Shown here: positions 1 through 8,324 of the stretch, one piece after another | Layout: every line of letters begins with the position of its first letter | How positions within the stretch are numbered: position 1 is the stretch's first letter | Origin: Salinibacter sp. 10B | GTDB lineage: Bacteria; Bacteroidota; Rhodothermia; Rhodothermales; Salinibacteraceae | Assembly: GCF_002954405.1 (NCBI RefSeq) | Contig: NZ_MQWC01000004.1 | Coordinates: 1,262,301 to 1,326,300, forward strand | Length of the DNA stretch: 64,000 nt | Reading direction: 5' to 3' | Translations under genes and position numbers: made by a program | The notes under the pieces: generated by a model | The model's input: the letters and a program-made list of their open reading frames with translations, nothing else | What the model was told of the DNA's origin: nothing | The model's database searches: none

Positions 1-194
1 AGCGTCGAAACCAACTCCGGGTCCTGGATGAGCCCGAGCGCATTTGGCCCCACCGCAACGCCCGTCAGCAAAAAGCCGGCGATGGGCACCAACCGGATCC
101 GCGTACAGACATACGCGATCAATGCGCTTAGGGCAAAGAGACCGACAATTTCTCCCAGAAACGGAAGGGAAGCAGCAAGGACGGGCACGGACAC
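1..194 (-). CDS. CPA2-family monovalent cation:proton antiporter, N-terminal part (runs off the window)
   Basis: Translating the minus strand from a GTG at 194 gives an uninterrupted start of an integral membrane protein: a hydrophobic helix, then the pattern RIRLVPIAGFLLTG followed by GPNALGLIQDPE. This is typical of the first two helices of KefB/CPA2 K+ or Na+/H+ antiporters. An in-frame TAG lies three codons upstream of the GTG, so the start must be GTG 194 or the GTG at 188. Only about 65 residues are inside the window. The substrate ion cannot be told from this fragment. Such antiporters fit a halophile's need for Na+/K+ control. Confidence 0.72.
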   Translation of the reverse strand, partial: MSVPVLAASLPFLGEIVGLFALSALIAYVCTRIRLVPIAGFLLTGVAVGPNALGLIQDPELVST

Positions 195-470
195 GATGGG
201 CTAGGTGAATGAAAGAACGTGGTACTTCTCTCTTTACACTTTGTCCCTGCCTTTACCGGCTCCCTCAACAAGCCCCCTGTAGAGGAGCCGCTTGTGGCAA
301 CAGGAACTTCATCTCTATGAGGGCTCATCGGGCAAGCCCAATCGCCAAAGAACATCCTCGCTTCAAACCCGAAGCGTCGGTGGGTTCTATCTCGACAATA
401 TTTTGAGCGCGCGTTCGTTTCGGACATCACACATCTCCGCGTCTCTCTCTCATCTTTCCTCTTTACTTCC

Positions 471-776
471 ATGACCACGACCCGACCTCTTCTCCTCGTA
501 CTGCTGGTCGCCTTCTTGCTTCCGGCGTGCTCGTCTACGAAAACGAATTCCTCTCCTCCCGTCCCTGCCCTCGTTTCCCCTGTACACCAAGAGACGAGCC
601 CCAAGGAGAGAACGCCTCCCTCTGTGGATCCGCAGATGATCCTCCGTCCTGATTCCTCCATGCACGCCGAAATCCGACGCGTTCCCGTCCCCGACAGCGT
701 TGACACCGGAATGGTGCACCGTCCGTCCCAACCGAACGGCTTCATCAGAACCGAGCGTCCTTCTCGAACGCCGTAG
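471..776 (+). CDS. small putative lipoprotein
   Basis: This encodes 101 residues. The N-terminus is a short positive region, a run of Leu/Val/Ala, and a lipobox LLPAC with the lipidated cysteine at residue 20, followed by a Ser/Thr/Pro-rich tail with no recognised domain. The start is the ATG at 471; the leader before it is CT-rich with no Shine-Dalgarno. It stands alone between the antiporter (opposite strand) and dnaE. An open frame of 205 codons on the other strand covers the same DNA, but it starts with no signal or domain, so the lipoprotein reading is preferred. Function unknown. Confidence 0.6.
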   Translation: MTTTRPLLLVLLVAFLLPACSSTKTNSSPPVPALVSPVHQETSPKERTPPSVDPQMILRPDSSMHAEIRRVPVPDSVDTGMVHRPSQPNGFIRTERPSRTP

Positions 777-957
777 GCTCATTCTTTTCAGAAGGCCTCC
801 AGATCCATTCGTGACATTTCGTTTGCAATACCCGAAAAGCGTTGATTCCCGCCCGGTCACCTCTTTAGTTTAGGATGGTCTGTGAGTCCCTTCGCCCGGG
901 GTCTTCCTCTGGGCCGTGGCTCCTCATCTCTCGTCGTTCGAACCAATCGACGTCTGT

Positions 958-3900
958 ATGCCCGAGTTTTCGCACCTTCACTGTCACACGCAGTACTCAC
1001 TCCTCGACGGTGCTGCCGGCATCGACAACCTGATCGAGAGCGCCGAGCGTCGCGACATCCCGGCCGTGGCCATAACGGACCACGGCAATCTCTACGGAGT
1101 GCCGGAGTTTTACACCACGGCGCAAGACTCGGACGTGCAGCCGATCATTGGTTGTGAGTTTTACCTCACCCCCAGCGGCATCGACGACAAAACCGATAAG
1201 ACTCGGTACCATCAGGTCCTGCTGGCCAAGAACCAGACGGGCTATGAGAACCTGATGACGCTGTCCTCTCTCTCGTTTACGGAGGGCTTCTACTACAAGC
1301 CACGCATCGACCGCGACCTACTTCGCGAACACCACGAGGGCCTCGTGGCCACCACCTGCTGCCTGCAGGGCGAGGTGCCGCAAACCATCCTGAACGAGGG
1401 CGAGGAGCGGGCACGGGAACTGTTTGAGGAATATATCGACATCTTCGGGGACGACTACTACATCGAGCTCCAGGACCACGACATCGACGACCAGCACACC
1501 GTCAACGAGGTGCTGCTGAAATGGCGAAAGGAGTACGACGTGAAGGTCCTAGCCACCAACGACGTCCACTACGTCGACCAGCAGGACCACGAAGCGCAGG
1601 ACATCCTCCTCTGTCTCCAAACTGGGGCCGACTATAAGGACCCCAACCGGATGCGCTTCAGCAACGATCAGTTCTACCTGAAGGGTGAGGAGGAGATGAC
1701 CGAAGCCCTCACCGGCATCCCGAAGGAGTTCCAGCGGGAGGCGCTCGTCACCACCAACGAGGTGGCGGATAAGTGCAAGTTTGAACTTCCGATGGGCGAT
1801 CTCCTCATGCCCCACTATCCCATCCCCGACGGCTTCGATGGGATGGACGAGTACCTGCGGCACGTGACCTTCGAGCGCGCCAAGGAGCGGTACGGTGATC
1901 CCCTCCCCCAGAAGGTCGTTGACCGCCTCAATCACGAACTCGGCATTATCGCCGACGAGGGGTACTCCGGCTACTTCCTGATCGTGCAGGACTTTACGGA
2001 TGCGGCCCGCGAGCTGGACGTACGGGTGGGGCCGGGGCGCGGCTCCGCGGCGGGCAGTTGCGTGAGCTACTGTCTCGGCATTACGGACGTCGACCCGATC
2101 GAGTACGACCTGCTCTTTGAGCGCTTTCTGAACCCGGAGCGCGTGTCGATGCCGGACATTGACATTGACTTTGACGACCGGGGCCGCTCCGAGGTCATCG
2201 ACTACGTGGTCGAGAAGTACGGCCAGGAAAACGTTTGTCAGATCATCACCTTCGGGACGATGGGCGCGAAGACGGTCGTTCGGGACGTCTCGCGCGTCCT
2301 GGACATCCCCCTGGATCGTGCCGACGAGATTGCGAAGATGATTCCCGAAGGCCCGGGCGTGGACCTCGAGAGCGCCTTTGAGGAGAATCCTGACTTCCGG
2401 GCCCTCAAGGACGCCGACGATCCGGAGGTGCGCAAGATGATGCAGTACGCCGAGGTGCTGGAGGGATCGGTGCGCCACACCGGGGTGCACGCCGCTGGCG
2501 TCATCATCGCGCCGGGCGAGATTAGCGACTACGTGCCGGTCTCCGTCTCAAAAAGCAAGGGCGAGAAGGTCATTACCACCCAGTACGACGGCGACTGGGT
2601 GGAGGAATTTGGCCTGCTGAAGATGGACTTCCTCGGCCTGAAAACCCTCACCCTCATCGAGGACACCGTCGACCTCGTTGAGGAAACGCGCGATATTGAG
2701 ATCGACATCGACGACATTCCGCTCGACGACGAGACGACGTTCGAGCTCTTCCAGCGGGGCGATACCGTCTCGATCTTCCAGTTCGAGTCCACCGGCATGC
2801 GGGAATGGCTCCGCAAGCTGAAGCCGACGGAGATCGACGACCTGATCGCCATGAACGCCCTGTATCGTCCGGGGCCCATGGAGAACATCCCGACCTACAT
2901 TGCCCGGAAGCACGGGCGCGAGGAGGTCGAGTACCCGCATCCGCTGCTGGAGGACATCCTGGAGCCCACCTACGGCATTGCCGTCTTCCAGGAGCAGGTC
3001 ATGCAAATGGCCCGCAAGCTGGCTGGCTTCTCCCTCGGGGAGGCCGACATCCTGCGCCGCGCGATGGGCAAGAAGAAGGAGAAGCTCATGCGCAAGCAGC
3101 GGAAGAAGTTCGTCAAGGGCTGCAAGGAAGAAAACGACATTGACGAGGACGAGGCGAACGAGCTCTTCGACATCATCAACGAGTTCGCCGGGTACGGCTT
3201 CAATAAGAGTCATAGCGCAGCGTACTCGCTGGTCGCGTACCAGACGGCCTACCTCAAGGCCCACTTTCCGCCGGAGTTCATGGCGGCGGCCATGACCAAT
3301 GAAATGGGCAACACCGACAAGCTGTCGAAGGTGCTGGAGGAAGCCCGTAGCATGGGCCTGGACGTCTTGCCTCCCTCCATCAACGACAGTCAATCGTACT
3401 TCACCGTACAGGACGGAAAAATCCGGTTTGGGCTCGCCGCTATCAAGAATGCGGGCGAGAAGGCGATCGACAAAATCATCGAAGCGCGAGCGGAGCACGG
3501 CCCGTTCGAGACAATTTACGACGTGACGAAGAACGTGGACCTGAGTACCGTCAACAAGCGCACGATGGAGGCCCTCGCCCAAGCCGGCGCGCTTGACGAT
3601 CTGGAAGGCCACCGTGCACAGCTCATCGAAGGCATGGACACCGCCGTTCAGTACGGCCAGAAGGTGCAACACGACCGCATGGCCGGGCAGAATTCCCTTT
3701 TCGGGGACGGCGACGCGGGCGCGGAGGCAATGGAGCCGGGCTTGCCCTCCGACATCGACCCCTGGCCCAAGTCCACTCGCCTCAAAGAAGAACATGAGGT
3801 CCTGGGCTTCTACGTGAGTGGCCACCCCTTGGACGAGTACCGAGCGGAGGCGGACGCCTTTGCGACAGCCCACTTCGGCGAGCCCGAACAACTGGAGAAG

Positions 3901-4446
3901 GTGATTGAACGGGCCGCGGGAGGCGACGGGCGCAACCGCGGTCCCGTGCGCACCTTCTGTGGGATTATCACGGAAGTGAGTCGCAATACCACGCGCTCGG
4001 GCAAGCCTATCGCCTTCGCCACCATCGAGGACTTTACCGGCGAAGGGGAGATGGTGATTTTCTCGAACATCCTCGACCGCGTCCAACCCTACCTGGAGGT
4101 CGACAATGTTGTCCTCGTCAAGGGCAACGTGGAGGTACGCGGCGGCAACGTGAAGGTGATCGCGAAGGAGATCAACCCGATGTGGAAGGTGCGCGAACAG
4201 ATGGTGAGCGAGGTCGTGCTCACCGTCAACCTCGACGAGGTCCTGCCGAAAGAGCTGCACGAATTCAAGTCCTTCTGTGAACGGAGCCCGGGCAACTGCA
4301 AGCTATACTTCGACGTGGACGCGCCAGAGTTGCGAGGACAGGAGCGCCTGCGCAGCCGGTCGTACGTGATCGAACCGACAGCCGAGTTTATGAAGGGGGC
4401 CCAGCGCATCTTCGGCACCGACAACATTGCACTGAAAGGAAACTGA
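958..4446 (+). CDS. dnaE: DNA polymerase III subunit alpha
   Basis: This is the replicative DNA polymerase catalytic subunit, 1162 residues (E. coli alpha is 1160). An N-terminal PHP domain begins with HLHCHTQYSLLDGAAG. The polymerase core carries the PDIDIDFDD motif with Asp400 and Asp402, almost exactly the positions of the E. coli catalytic Asp401/403. That agreement supports the ATG at 958 over a GTG at 916. The GPGRGSAAGS segment, the GIAVFQEQVMQMA region, a helix-hairpin-helix region and an OB fold near residues 1000-1080 follow in the usual order. There is no PolC-type exonuclease insertion, so it is the DnaE1 type. A GAAA-capped hairpin follows the stop codon. Confidence 0.97.
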   Translation: MPEFSHLHCHTQYSLLDGAAGIDNLIESAERRDIPAVAITDHGNLYGVPEFYTTAQDSDVQPIIGCEFYLTPSGIDDKTDKTRYHQVLLAKNQTGYENLMTLSSLSFTEGFYYKPRIDRDLLREHHEGLVATTCCLQGEVPQTILNEGEERARELFEEYIDIFGDDYYIELQDHDIDDQHTVNEVLLKWRKEYDVKVLATNDVHYVDQQDHEAQDILLCLQTGADYKDPNRMRFSNDQFYLKGEEEMTEALTGIPKEFQREALVTTNEVADKCKFELPMGDLLMPHYPIPDGFDGMDEYLRHVTFERAKERYGDPLPQKVVDRLNHELGIIADEGYSGYFLIVQDFTDAARELDVRVGPGRGSAAGSCVSYCLGITDVDPIEYDLLFERFLNPERVSMPDIDIDFDDRGRSEVIDYVVEKYGQENVCQIITFGTMGAKTVVRDVSRVLDIPLDRADEIAKMIPEGPGVDLESAFEENPDFRALKDADDPEVRKMMQYAEVLEGSVRHTGVHAAGVIIAPGEISDYVPVSVSKSKGEKVITTQYDGDWVEEFGLLKMDFLGLKTLTLIEDTVDLVEETRDIEIDIDDIPLDDETTFELFQRGDTVSIFQFESTGMREWLRKLKPTEIDDLIAMNALYRPGPMENIPTYIARKHGREEVEYPHPLLEDILEPTYGIAVFQEQVMQMARKLAGFSLGEADILRRAMGKKKEKLMRKQRKKFVKGCKEENDIDEDEANELFDIINEFAGYGFNKSHSAAYSLVAYQTAYLKAHFPPEFMAAAMTNEMGNTDKLSKVLEEARSMGLDVLPPSINDSQSYFTVQDGKIRFGLAAIKNAGEKAIDKIIEARAEHGPFETIYDVTKNVDLSTVNKRTMEALAQAGALDDLEGHRAQLIEGMDTAVQYGQKVQHDRMAGQNSLFGDGDAGAEAMEPGLPSDIDPWPKSTRLKEEHEVLGFYVSGHPLDEYRAEADAFATAHFGEPEQLEKVIERAAGGDGRNRGPVRTFCGIITEVSRNTTRSGKPIAFATIEDFTGEGEMVIFSNILDRVQPYLEVDNVVLVKGNVEVRGGNVKVIAKEINPMWKVREQMVSEVVLTVNLDEVLPKELHEFKSFCERSPGNCKLYFDVDAPELRGQERLRSRSYVIEPTAEFMKGAQRIFGTDNIALKGN

Positions 4447-4500
4447 CAGTGGTTGCGCGTTGGTGGATTGGGGGCATGCGTTGAATGGGTCCCCTGGGTT

Positions 4501-4518
4501 GACCCCTGAAAAGGGGTC
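4501..4518 (+). terminator. GAAA-capped hairpin downstream of dnaE
   Basis: A 7-bp perfect stem (GACCCCT / AGGGGTC) closed by a GAAA tetraloop lies 55 nt after the dnaE stop. No T-run follows, so it is not a canonical intrinsic terminator. It could be an RNA 3'-end stabiliser or a Rho-independent terminator of weak form. Confidence 0.35.
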
Positions 4519-4640
4519 TACACTATAACGCCCCCCCAAAACCCTCCCTCAACGCAGAACGCTTCAACCGGAACGGACGGCGTCCTCAGCGGTGAAGATA
4601 TGGCGAACCCTTCACCGACAACGGACACGTGCTGCCGCCC

Positions 4641-5363
4641 ATGCACCTCGCTCTGATCGACGCCTCCCTCGGCACGCCCCACGCAAAGCGTAACTTCCAG
4701 CGCGAGGTCGACGCGACGCTCACGATATACGACGCCAACGAGGGCGAAATTCCGCCTCCCATTGGCCATCCGGAACCGGTGGAGACGGATGACGGCCCCA
4801 TTCAATCGTTCGACGGCGTGATCATCAGCGGTTCGCAGTCGTCCGTCTATGACGACAACCGACCCTGGATACAACCTCTGAGCCGGTGGGTTGAGGGAGC
4901 AATTGCCGATGACGTTCCCCTCCTCGGCGTGTGCTGGGGACACCAGCTCCTGGCACAGATTCTGGGCGGAACGGTAAAGGGAGGATCCTATGAGCTCGGC
5001 TACGTAGAGGTGACGCAGGAGACGGAGGATCCCATCTGGACGAACATCCCGAATCCGTTCACCGTCTTTGCCACGCATTCCGACCACGTGGTGGAGATGC
5101 CTCCTGGGGCCACCCTCCTCGCCTCGAATGAAACCGGTGTGCAGGCCTTTCGGCACGAACAGGTGTACACCGTCCAATTCCACCCGGAGTACGACCGACA
5201 AACCGCCACGGCCATGATTCACTCAAAGACAACGCTCTCCGAAGACGAGGTGCAGGCTGCCCTCGACACCTGTACGGACGCGAACGTGGAGGCTGCTCGG
5301 CCTGCCAAGCGCATCTTCGACAACTTCCTTGATCACGTGGAATCTTCTTCCACGCCTGCGTAA
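4641..5363 (+). CDS. class I glutamine amidotransferase (GATase1) domain protein
   Basis: This is a 240-residue stand-alone GATase1 domain, the kind annotated as a GMP-synthase-like glutamine amidotransferase. The nucleophile is Cys98 in GVCWGHQLLA, and the His-Glu pair is His181/Glu183 in QFHPEYD. The sequence from residue 60 (IISGSQSSVYDD) matches the usual oxyanion-side strand. There is no ATP pyrophosphatase or synthase domain, so it is not GuaA itself. Some relatives hydrolyse gamma-glutamyl compounds; the substrate here is unknown. The start is ATG 4641; a GTG at 4629 is possible. It heads a same-strand run with the SWIM protein 52 bp downstream. Confidence 0.85.
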   Translation: MHLALIDASLGTPHAKRNFQREVDATLTIYDANEGEIPPPIGHPEPVETDDGPIQSFDGVIISGSQSSVYDDNRPWIQPLSRWVEGAIADDVPLLGVCWGHQLLAQILGGTVKGGSYELGYVEVTQETEDPIWTNIPNPFTVFATHSDHVVEMPPGATLLASNETGVQAFRHEQVYTVQFHPEYDRQTATAMIHSKTTLSEDEVQAALDTCTDANVEAARPAKRIFDNFLDHVESSSTPA

Positions 5364-5415
5364 ATGTCCAACTGGCGCCCTCGCCCCGACACTTCCCTCT
5401 GATCCCGGTCCAACC

Positions 5416-5853
5416 ATGACCATCCCGACCCTCACACGCGACACAATTGAGGCGAATACGTCCGGCGGCTCGTATGAGCGCGGCCAGGAATATTTTGCCG
5501 ATGGTGCTGTCCGTTCCCTGAAGCGCACCGACGACCATACCCTGAAAGCTCAGGTGCAAGGGAGCGACGTACACCCCTACCTCGTCACAATCAAATTCAG
5601 CGAGGACGACATCAGCACGGTACAGTGTACGTGTCCGTACCATGGAGGCAGTTGGTGTAAACACATTGTCGCCGTACTGCTCAAAACCTTGGCTGTAGAC
5701 GAGGTGCCCCTGGACGAATCCGCCGAAGTGAGCGATCTCGTCCACGAGCTTAATCGACGGGAACTGGTGCGCCTCCTAGAGCGGTTGGTCGAACAGGACC
5801 CCGACCTTCTGGACGAAATTCGGGACGAGCACGCACGCCTGACCAGAGATTAG
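5416..5853 (+). CDS. SWIM zinc-finger protein
   Basis: This is a 145-residue protein with a SWIM finger of the CxC...CxH form, CTCPYHGGSWCKHIVA, near residues 74-89. SWIM domains bind zinc and are found in DNA-processing or protein-interaction contexts, often beside SNF2 helicases; no helicase is nearby here. The C-terminal third is acidic and helical, with repeated Leu-Glu/Asp-Arg patterns (LVRLLERLVEQDPDLLDEI) that suggest a helical interaction surface. The start is ATG 5416, since the frame upstream overlaps the amidotransferase gene. It probably shares a transcript with the genes on either side. Specific function unknown. Confidence 0.82.
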   Translation: MTIPTLTRDTIEANTSGGSYERGQEYFADGAVRSLKRTDDHTLKAQVQGSDVHPYLVTIKFSEDDISTVQCTCPYHGGSWCKHIVAVLLKTLAVDEVPLDESAEVSDLVHELNRRELVRLLERLVEQDPDLLDEIRDEHARLTRD

Positions 5854-5946
5854 GTACTCCGGCCCGACCCTTCGCGGCCCACCGTCTACCGATTTGTGCC
5901 CCGGATCTACTGACGCCCGTTTTTTCTGCACCGCTCCGTTGCTCTT

Positions 5947-6753
5947 GTGACGCATTCCCCGGCTTTCTCCTCCTTGCGCCAAACGGCACAGAGTCTCACC
6001 ACCCGAGCGCACGTGCCGTTTTCGGGCACCCCGACGGCCGCCCTGCTGCTACTCGACAATGGGGAGTGGATTCCGGGCGTGCGGGTGGAAAGTGCGTCAT
6101 ACTCGCTCACCCTACCGGCGCTCTTGAATGCCTTCACCACAGCAGTGGCCCTCGAGCGCGCCGTGGATGTCGCCGCCTTCGTCCTGTCGCGCCCCTTTCG
6201 ACGCGAAGAAGGACTGTACGTGGAGGAACTGCCCCACGGCCCCTATGAGGCTTGGGCCGAGGACATATGGATCAAGAGTGACTACGCTGCCGACGAGACC
6301 CTCCCCGTGCCCACCGATGCTCTCGCTCCCACCCGGGAGACGGACGCGATTCTCGACGCCGAGTCTGGCCTCGACGAGGTGCGGACGCTCTTTGAGCGGG
6401 CCTACGTTCCGTCGTCTCACTTTCCGGTTGCTGCTCTCATCGAGACAACCGACGGCTCCCGCATCCCCGGCGTGAACGTTGAGCATCCGGACTGGGGACG
6501 CATTCTCTGTGCCGAGCGGAACGCGCTGGGCACCGTGCACTCCTACGCGCTCAACGACATCCGCCGCCTCTTTCTTTCCTGCAAGCACGACGCCGACGGC
6601 ACGCCCTGCGGGGCTTGTCGTCAGCTCTTGGCGGAACTTGCCCCTGAATCGATCCTATGGATGGATCGTCACGACGATGCGCCCGCCCAAACGACCGTCT
6701 CCGATCTCCTTCCCGGCTCGTTCCGGGGCCGGGCCCTCCTCGACGACCATTGA
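5947..6753 (+). CDS. cdd: cytidine deaminase, two-domain with degenerate N-terminal half
   Basis: It hydrolyses cytidine or deoxycytidine to uridine or deoxyuridine in pyrimidine salvage. At 268 residues it is two cytidine-deaminase domains in tandem. The second half has the zinc site intact: Cys188-Ala-Glu190 in ILCAERNALG, and Cys221/Cys224 in PCGACRQLL. The first half aligns with it (GVRVESASY against GVNVEHPDW) but has Pro57 and Leu59 where Cys and Glu should be, and contains no cysteine at all. E. coli Cdd has the opposite order, with the live domain first. The start is a GTG at 5947. It likely belongs to the same operon as its neighbours. Confidence 0.85.
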   Translation: MTHSPAFSSLRQTAQSLTTRAHVPFSGTPTAALLLLDNGEWIPGVRVESASYSLTLPALLNAFTTAVALERAVDVAAFVLSRPFRREEGLYVEELPHGPYEAWAEDIWIKSDYAADETLPVPTDALAPTRETDAILDAESGLDEVRTLFERAYVPSSHFPVAALIETTDGSRIPGVNVEHPDWGRILCAERNALGTVHSYALNDIRRLFLSCKHDADGTPCGACRQLLAELAPESILWMDRHDDAPAQTTVSDLLPGSFRGRALLDDH

Positions 6754-6846
6754 CGTCCGGCGGTTTCCCGTCCTTCGACTCTCAGGATGTCCTTCGACGC
6801 TGGGGCGTCGTGCTCATGCCCTCGCGGACGACTGCGTGTTGACTCG

Positions 6847-7809
6847 ATGCTTCTCTCCTCGCTTCTCTTCTTTGTCGGTCTTCTCATTCTGTATTTCGGC
6901 GCCGAGGGACTCGTCCAGGGCGCCTCCAGCCTGGCGCTGCAGTATGGCATTCCGCCCGTCGTGGTCGGCCTCACCGTCGTGGCGCTGGGCACCTCTATGC
7001 CGGAGTTTTTGGTCAACTTCTTTGCCGTCTTTGCCGACGAGTCCTCCCTCGCTCTTGGCAACATTATCGGCTCCAATATCTCGAATGTGGCCCTCATCCT
7101 GGGCAGTTGCGCGCTGGTCCTCCCCCTTACCGTCACCCCCGAAATCCTACAGCGAGAGTACCCGGTCATGTTCGGGGTGATGGTCCTCTTCTACGTCTGT
7201 GCCCTGGACGGCGTCATCGGAACAGCCGACGGTCTCGTGATGGTCCTCCTGCTCTTCGGCCTCGGGGGCTTTCTCTTCTACGAGACGCACCAAACCGATA
7301 CCGCCGCTATGCTCGAACAGGTGGAGGGAGAGTTAGAGGACGCGGACCCGACCATGTCGGGATGGGCAAAGTTCGGCTACGTGTTCGGGGGAATGGCCGG
7401 GCTTGCCCTAGGCGCCCATCTCATGGTGGACAGTGCCGTCACAATCGCTCAGCGGCTCGGCATCGCCACGGGCATCATCGGCCTCACCGCCGTCGCGCTC
7501 GGCACGAGCCTGCCTGAACTTGCCGCCTCGATGGTGAGCGCCGCGAAAAGCGAATCGGACCTGTCGGTGGGCAACGTCATGGGCAGCAACGTGCTGAACG
7601 TGCTGTTCGTGGTCGGCCTCATCTCGATCGCGCAACCGTTGGAGGTCGACCCCCGGTCGCTTCGCATCGACTTTCCGGTCATGCTTGGCTTTTGCGGCCT
7701 CCTGCTCCCCCTCACCTGGACGAACTACCGGATTTCCCGTGTCGGCGGCACCCTCCTTCTGGTGAGCTTCTTCGGCTATATGACCTTCCTTATGCTTCCG
7801 TATCTGTAA
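6847..7809 (+). CDS. Na+/Ca2+ exchanger family protein (CaCA superfamily, YrbG-like)
   Basis: This is a 320-residue integral membrane protein with about ten helices in two inverted halves. Each half has a canonical alpha repeat: GTSMPEFLVN with Glu53 followed by GNIIGSNISN, and GTSLPELAAS with Glu224 followed by GNVMGSNVLN. These acidic residues form the cation site in NCX-type exchangers. A short hydrophilic loop near residues 150-170 joins the halves. The start is ATG 6847, which begins directly with the first helix; an in-frame ATG at 6787 would add a Cys-rich hydrophilic leader. It likely extrudes Ca2+ using the Na+ gradient. It is last in the 4.6-7.8 kb run. Confidence 0.9.
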   Translation: MLLSSLLFFVGLLILYFGAEGLVQGASSLALQYGIPPVVVGLTVVALGTSMPEFLVNFFAVFADESSLALGNIIGSNISNVALILGSCALVLPLTVTPEILQREYPVMFGVMVLFYVCALDGVIGTADGLVMVLLLFGLGGFLFYETHQTDTAAMLEQVEGELEDADPTMSGWAKFGYVFGGMAGLALGAHLMVDSAVTIAQRLGIATGIIGLTAVALGTSLPELAASMVSAAKSESDLSVGNVMGSNVLNVLFVVGLISIAQPLEVDPRSLRIDFPVMLGFCGLLLPLTWTNYRISRVGGTLLLVSFFGYMTFLMLPYL

Positions 7810-8324
7810 AGTCTGAGAACGGCTTGTGCTATAGTGCGATATATGTGCGAGCCTTTCTCAAATATGCCGTTTTCAAGGGAACCCGCACCTACGTCGCTCT
7901 AGGACATCTGAGATGTCCAAACTTGATCTGGAACCCATCCGGCTGAGCAATTAACGCCTGGCTGTACGTCGGATCGGCTCCAAGTCAAGCTTGGAGCGAC
8001 GGTGGTGTCCATTATTCTCGGTTGGAGAGAAATACACATGTTATCTAGCACGACGCATTCTGAGAACTGTTTGGCGGATTGTCTACGGCCTGCTATTTTC
8101 GTGGATCTCGTGCAGAACGGCGCCCACTGTGTCTCAGTACCGTACCCATTCACCATACAGATTCTGAGGGGGAACGTGAAAAGCGGCGGAGAGCTCTCCC
8201 CAATCTCCTGTGTCCCACATCACGATTCACGCGTTACGCTTCACGCGTCAACTCTCCTGGATCGCCCCTCGTCCCCGCTCGTACAACGACGCGTCTGCAC
8301 TCCTTCTACACTCCCCCGTCGCCT
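7810..8324. other. 515-bp intergenic region with repeat elements
   Basis: No gene is supported here. It holds two hairpin units of a dispersed repeat (7916-7932 in reverse, 7977-7997 forward), a short dyad GGACAT/ATGTCC at about 7901-7918, and two direct copies of TTCACGCGT at 8226-8234 and 8240-8248. Frames open across the region give low-complexity, Cys/Arg-rich translations without domains. Any promoter for the downstream protease must lie here, but no convincing one is seen. Confidence 0.6.
7916..7997 (+). repeat. dispersed hairpin repeat, copy A (two inverted hairpin units)
   Basis: The unit at 7977-7997 is GCTCCAAG-TCAAG-CTTGGAGC, an 8-bp perfect stem with a TCAAG loop. The unit at 7916-7932 is the same design on the other strand (6-bp stem with one G-T pair, same loop). 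Text around them (GGATGGG..., CGACGGTG) matches the copy at 53045-53065. The stem differs between copies by paired changes, so the fold is kept. Confidence 0.7.

Noticed and set aside
128-745. 205-codon open frame on the minus strand over the small lipoprotein
   Set aside because: No signal, domain or protein-like composition, and it overlaps both the antiporter start and a lipoprotein with a good lipobox.
2548-4260. 570-codon open frame antisense to dnaE
   Set aside because: Rich in His/Val/Leu with no domain, and fully inside a confidently assigned gene; long antisense frames are expected at this base composition.
7899-8156. 85-codon minus-strand frame before the protease gene
   Set aside because: The translation is produced by the hairpin repeat itself, as shown by the similar peptide read from the copy near 53045; not a gene.
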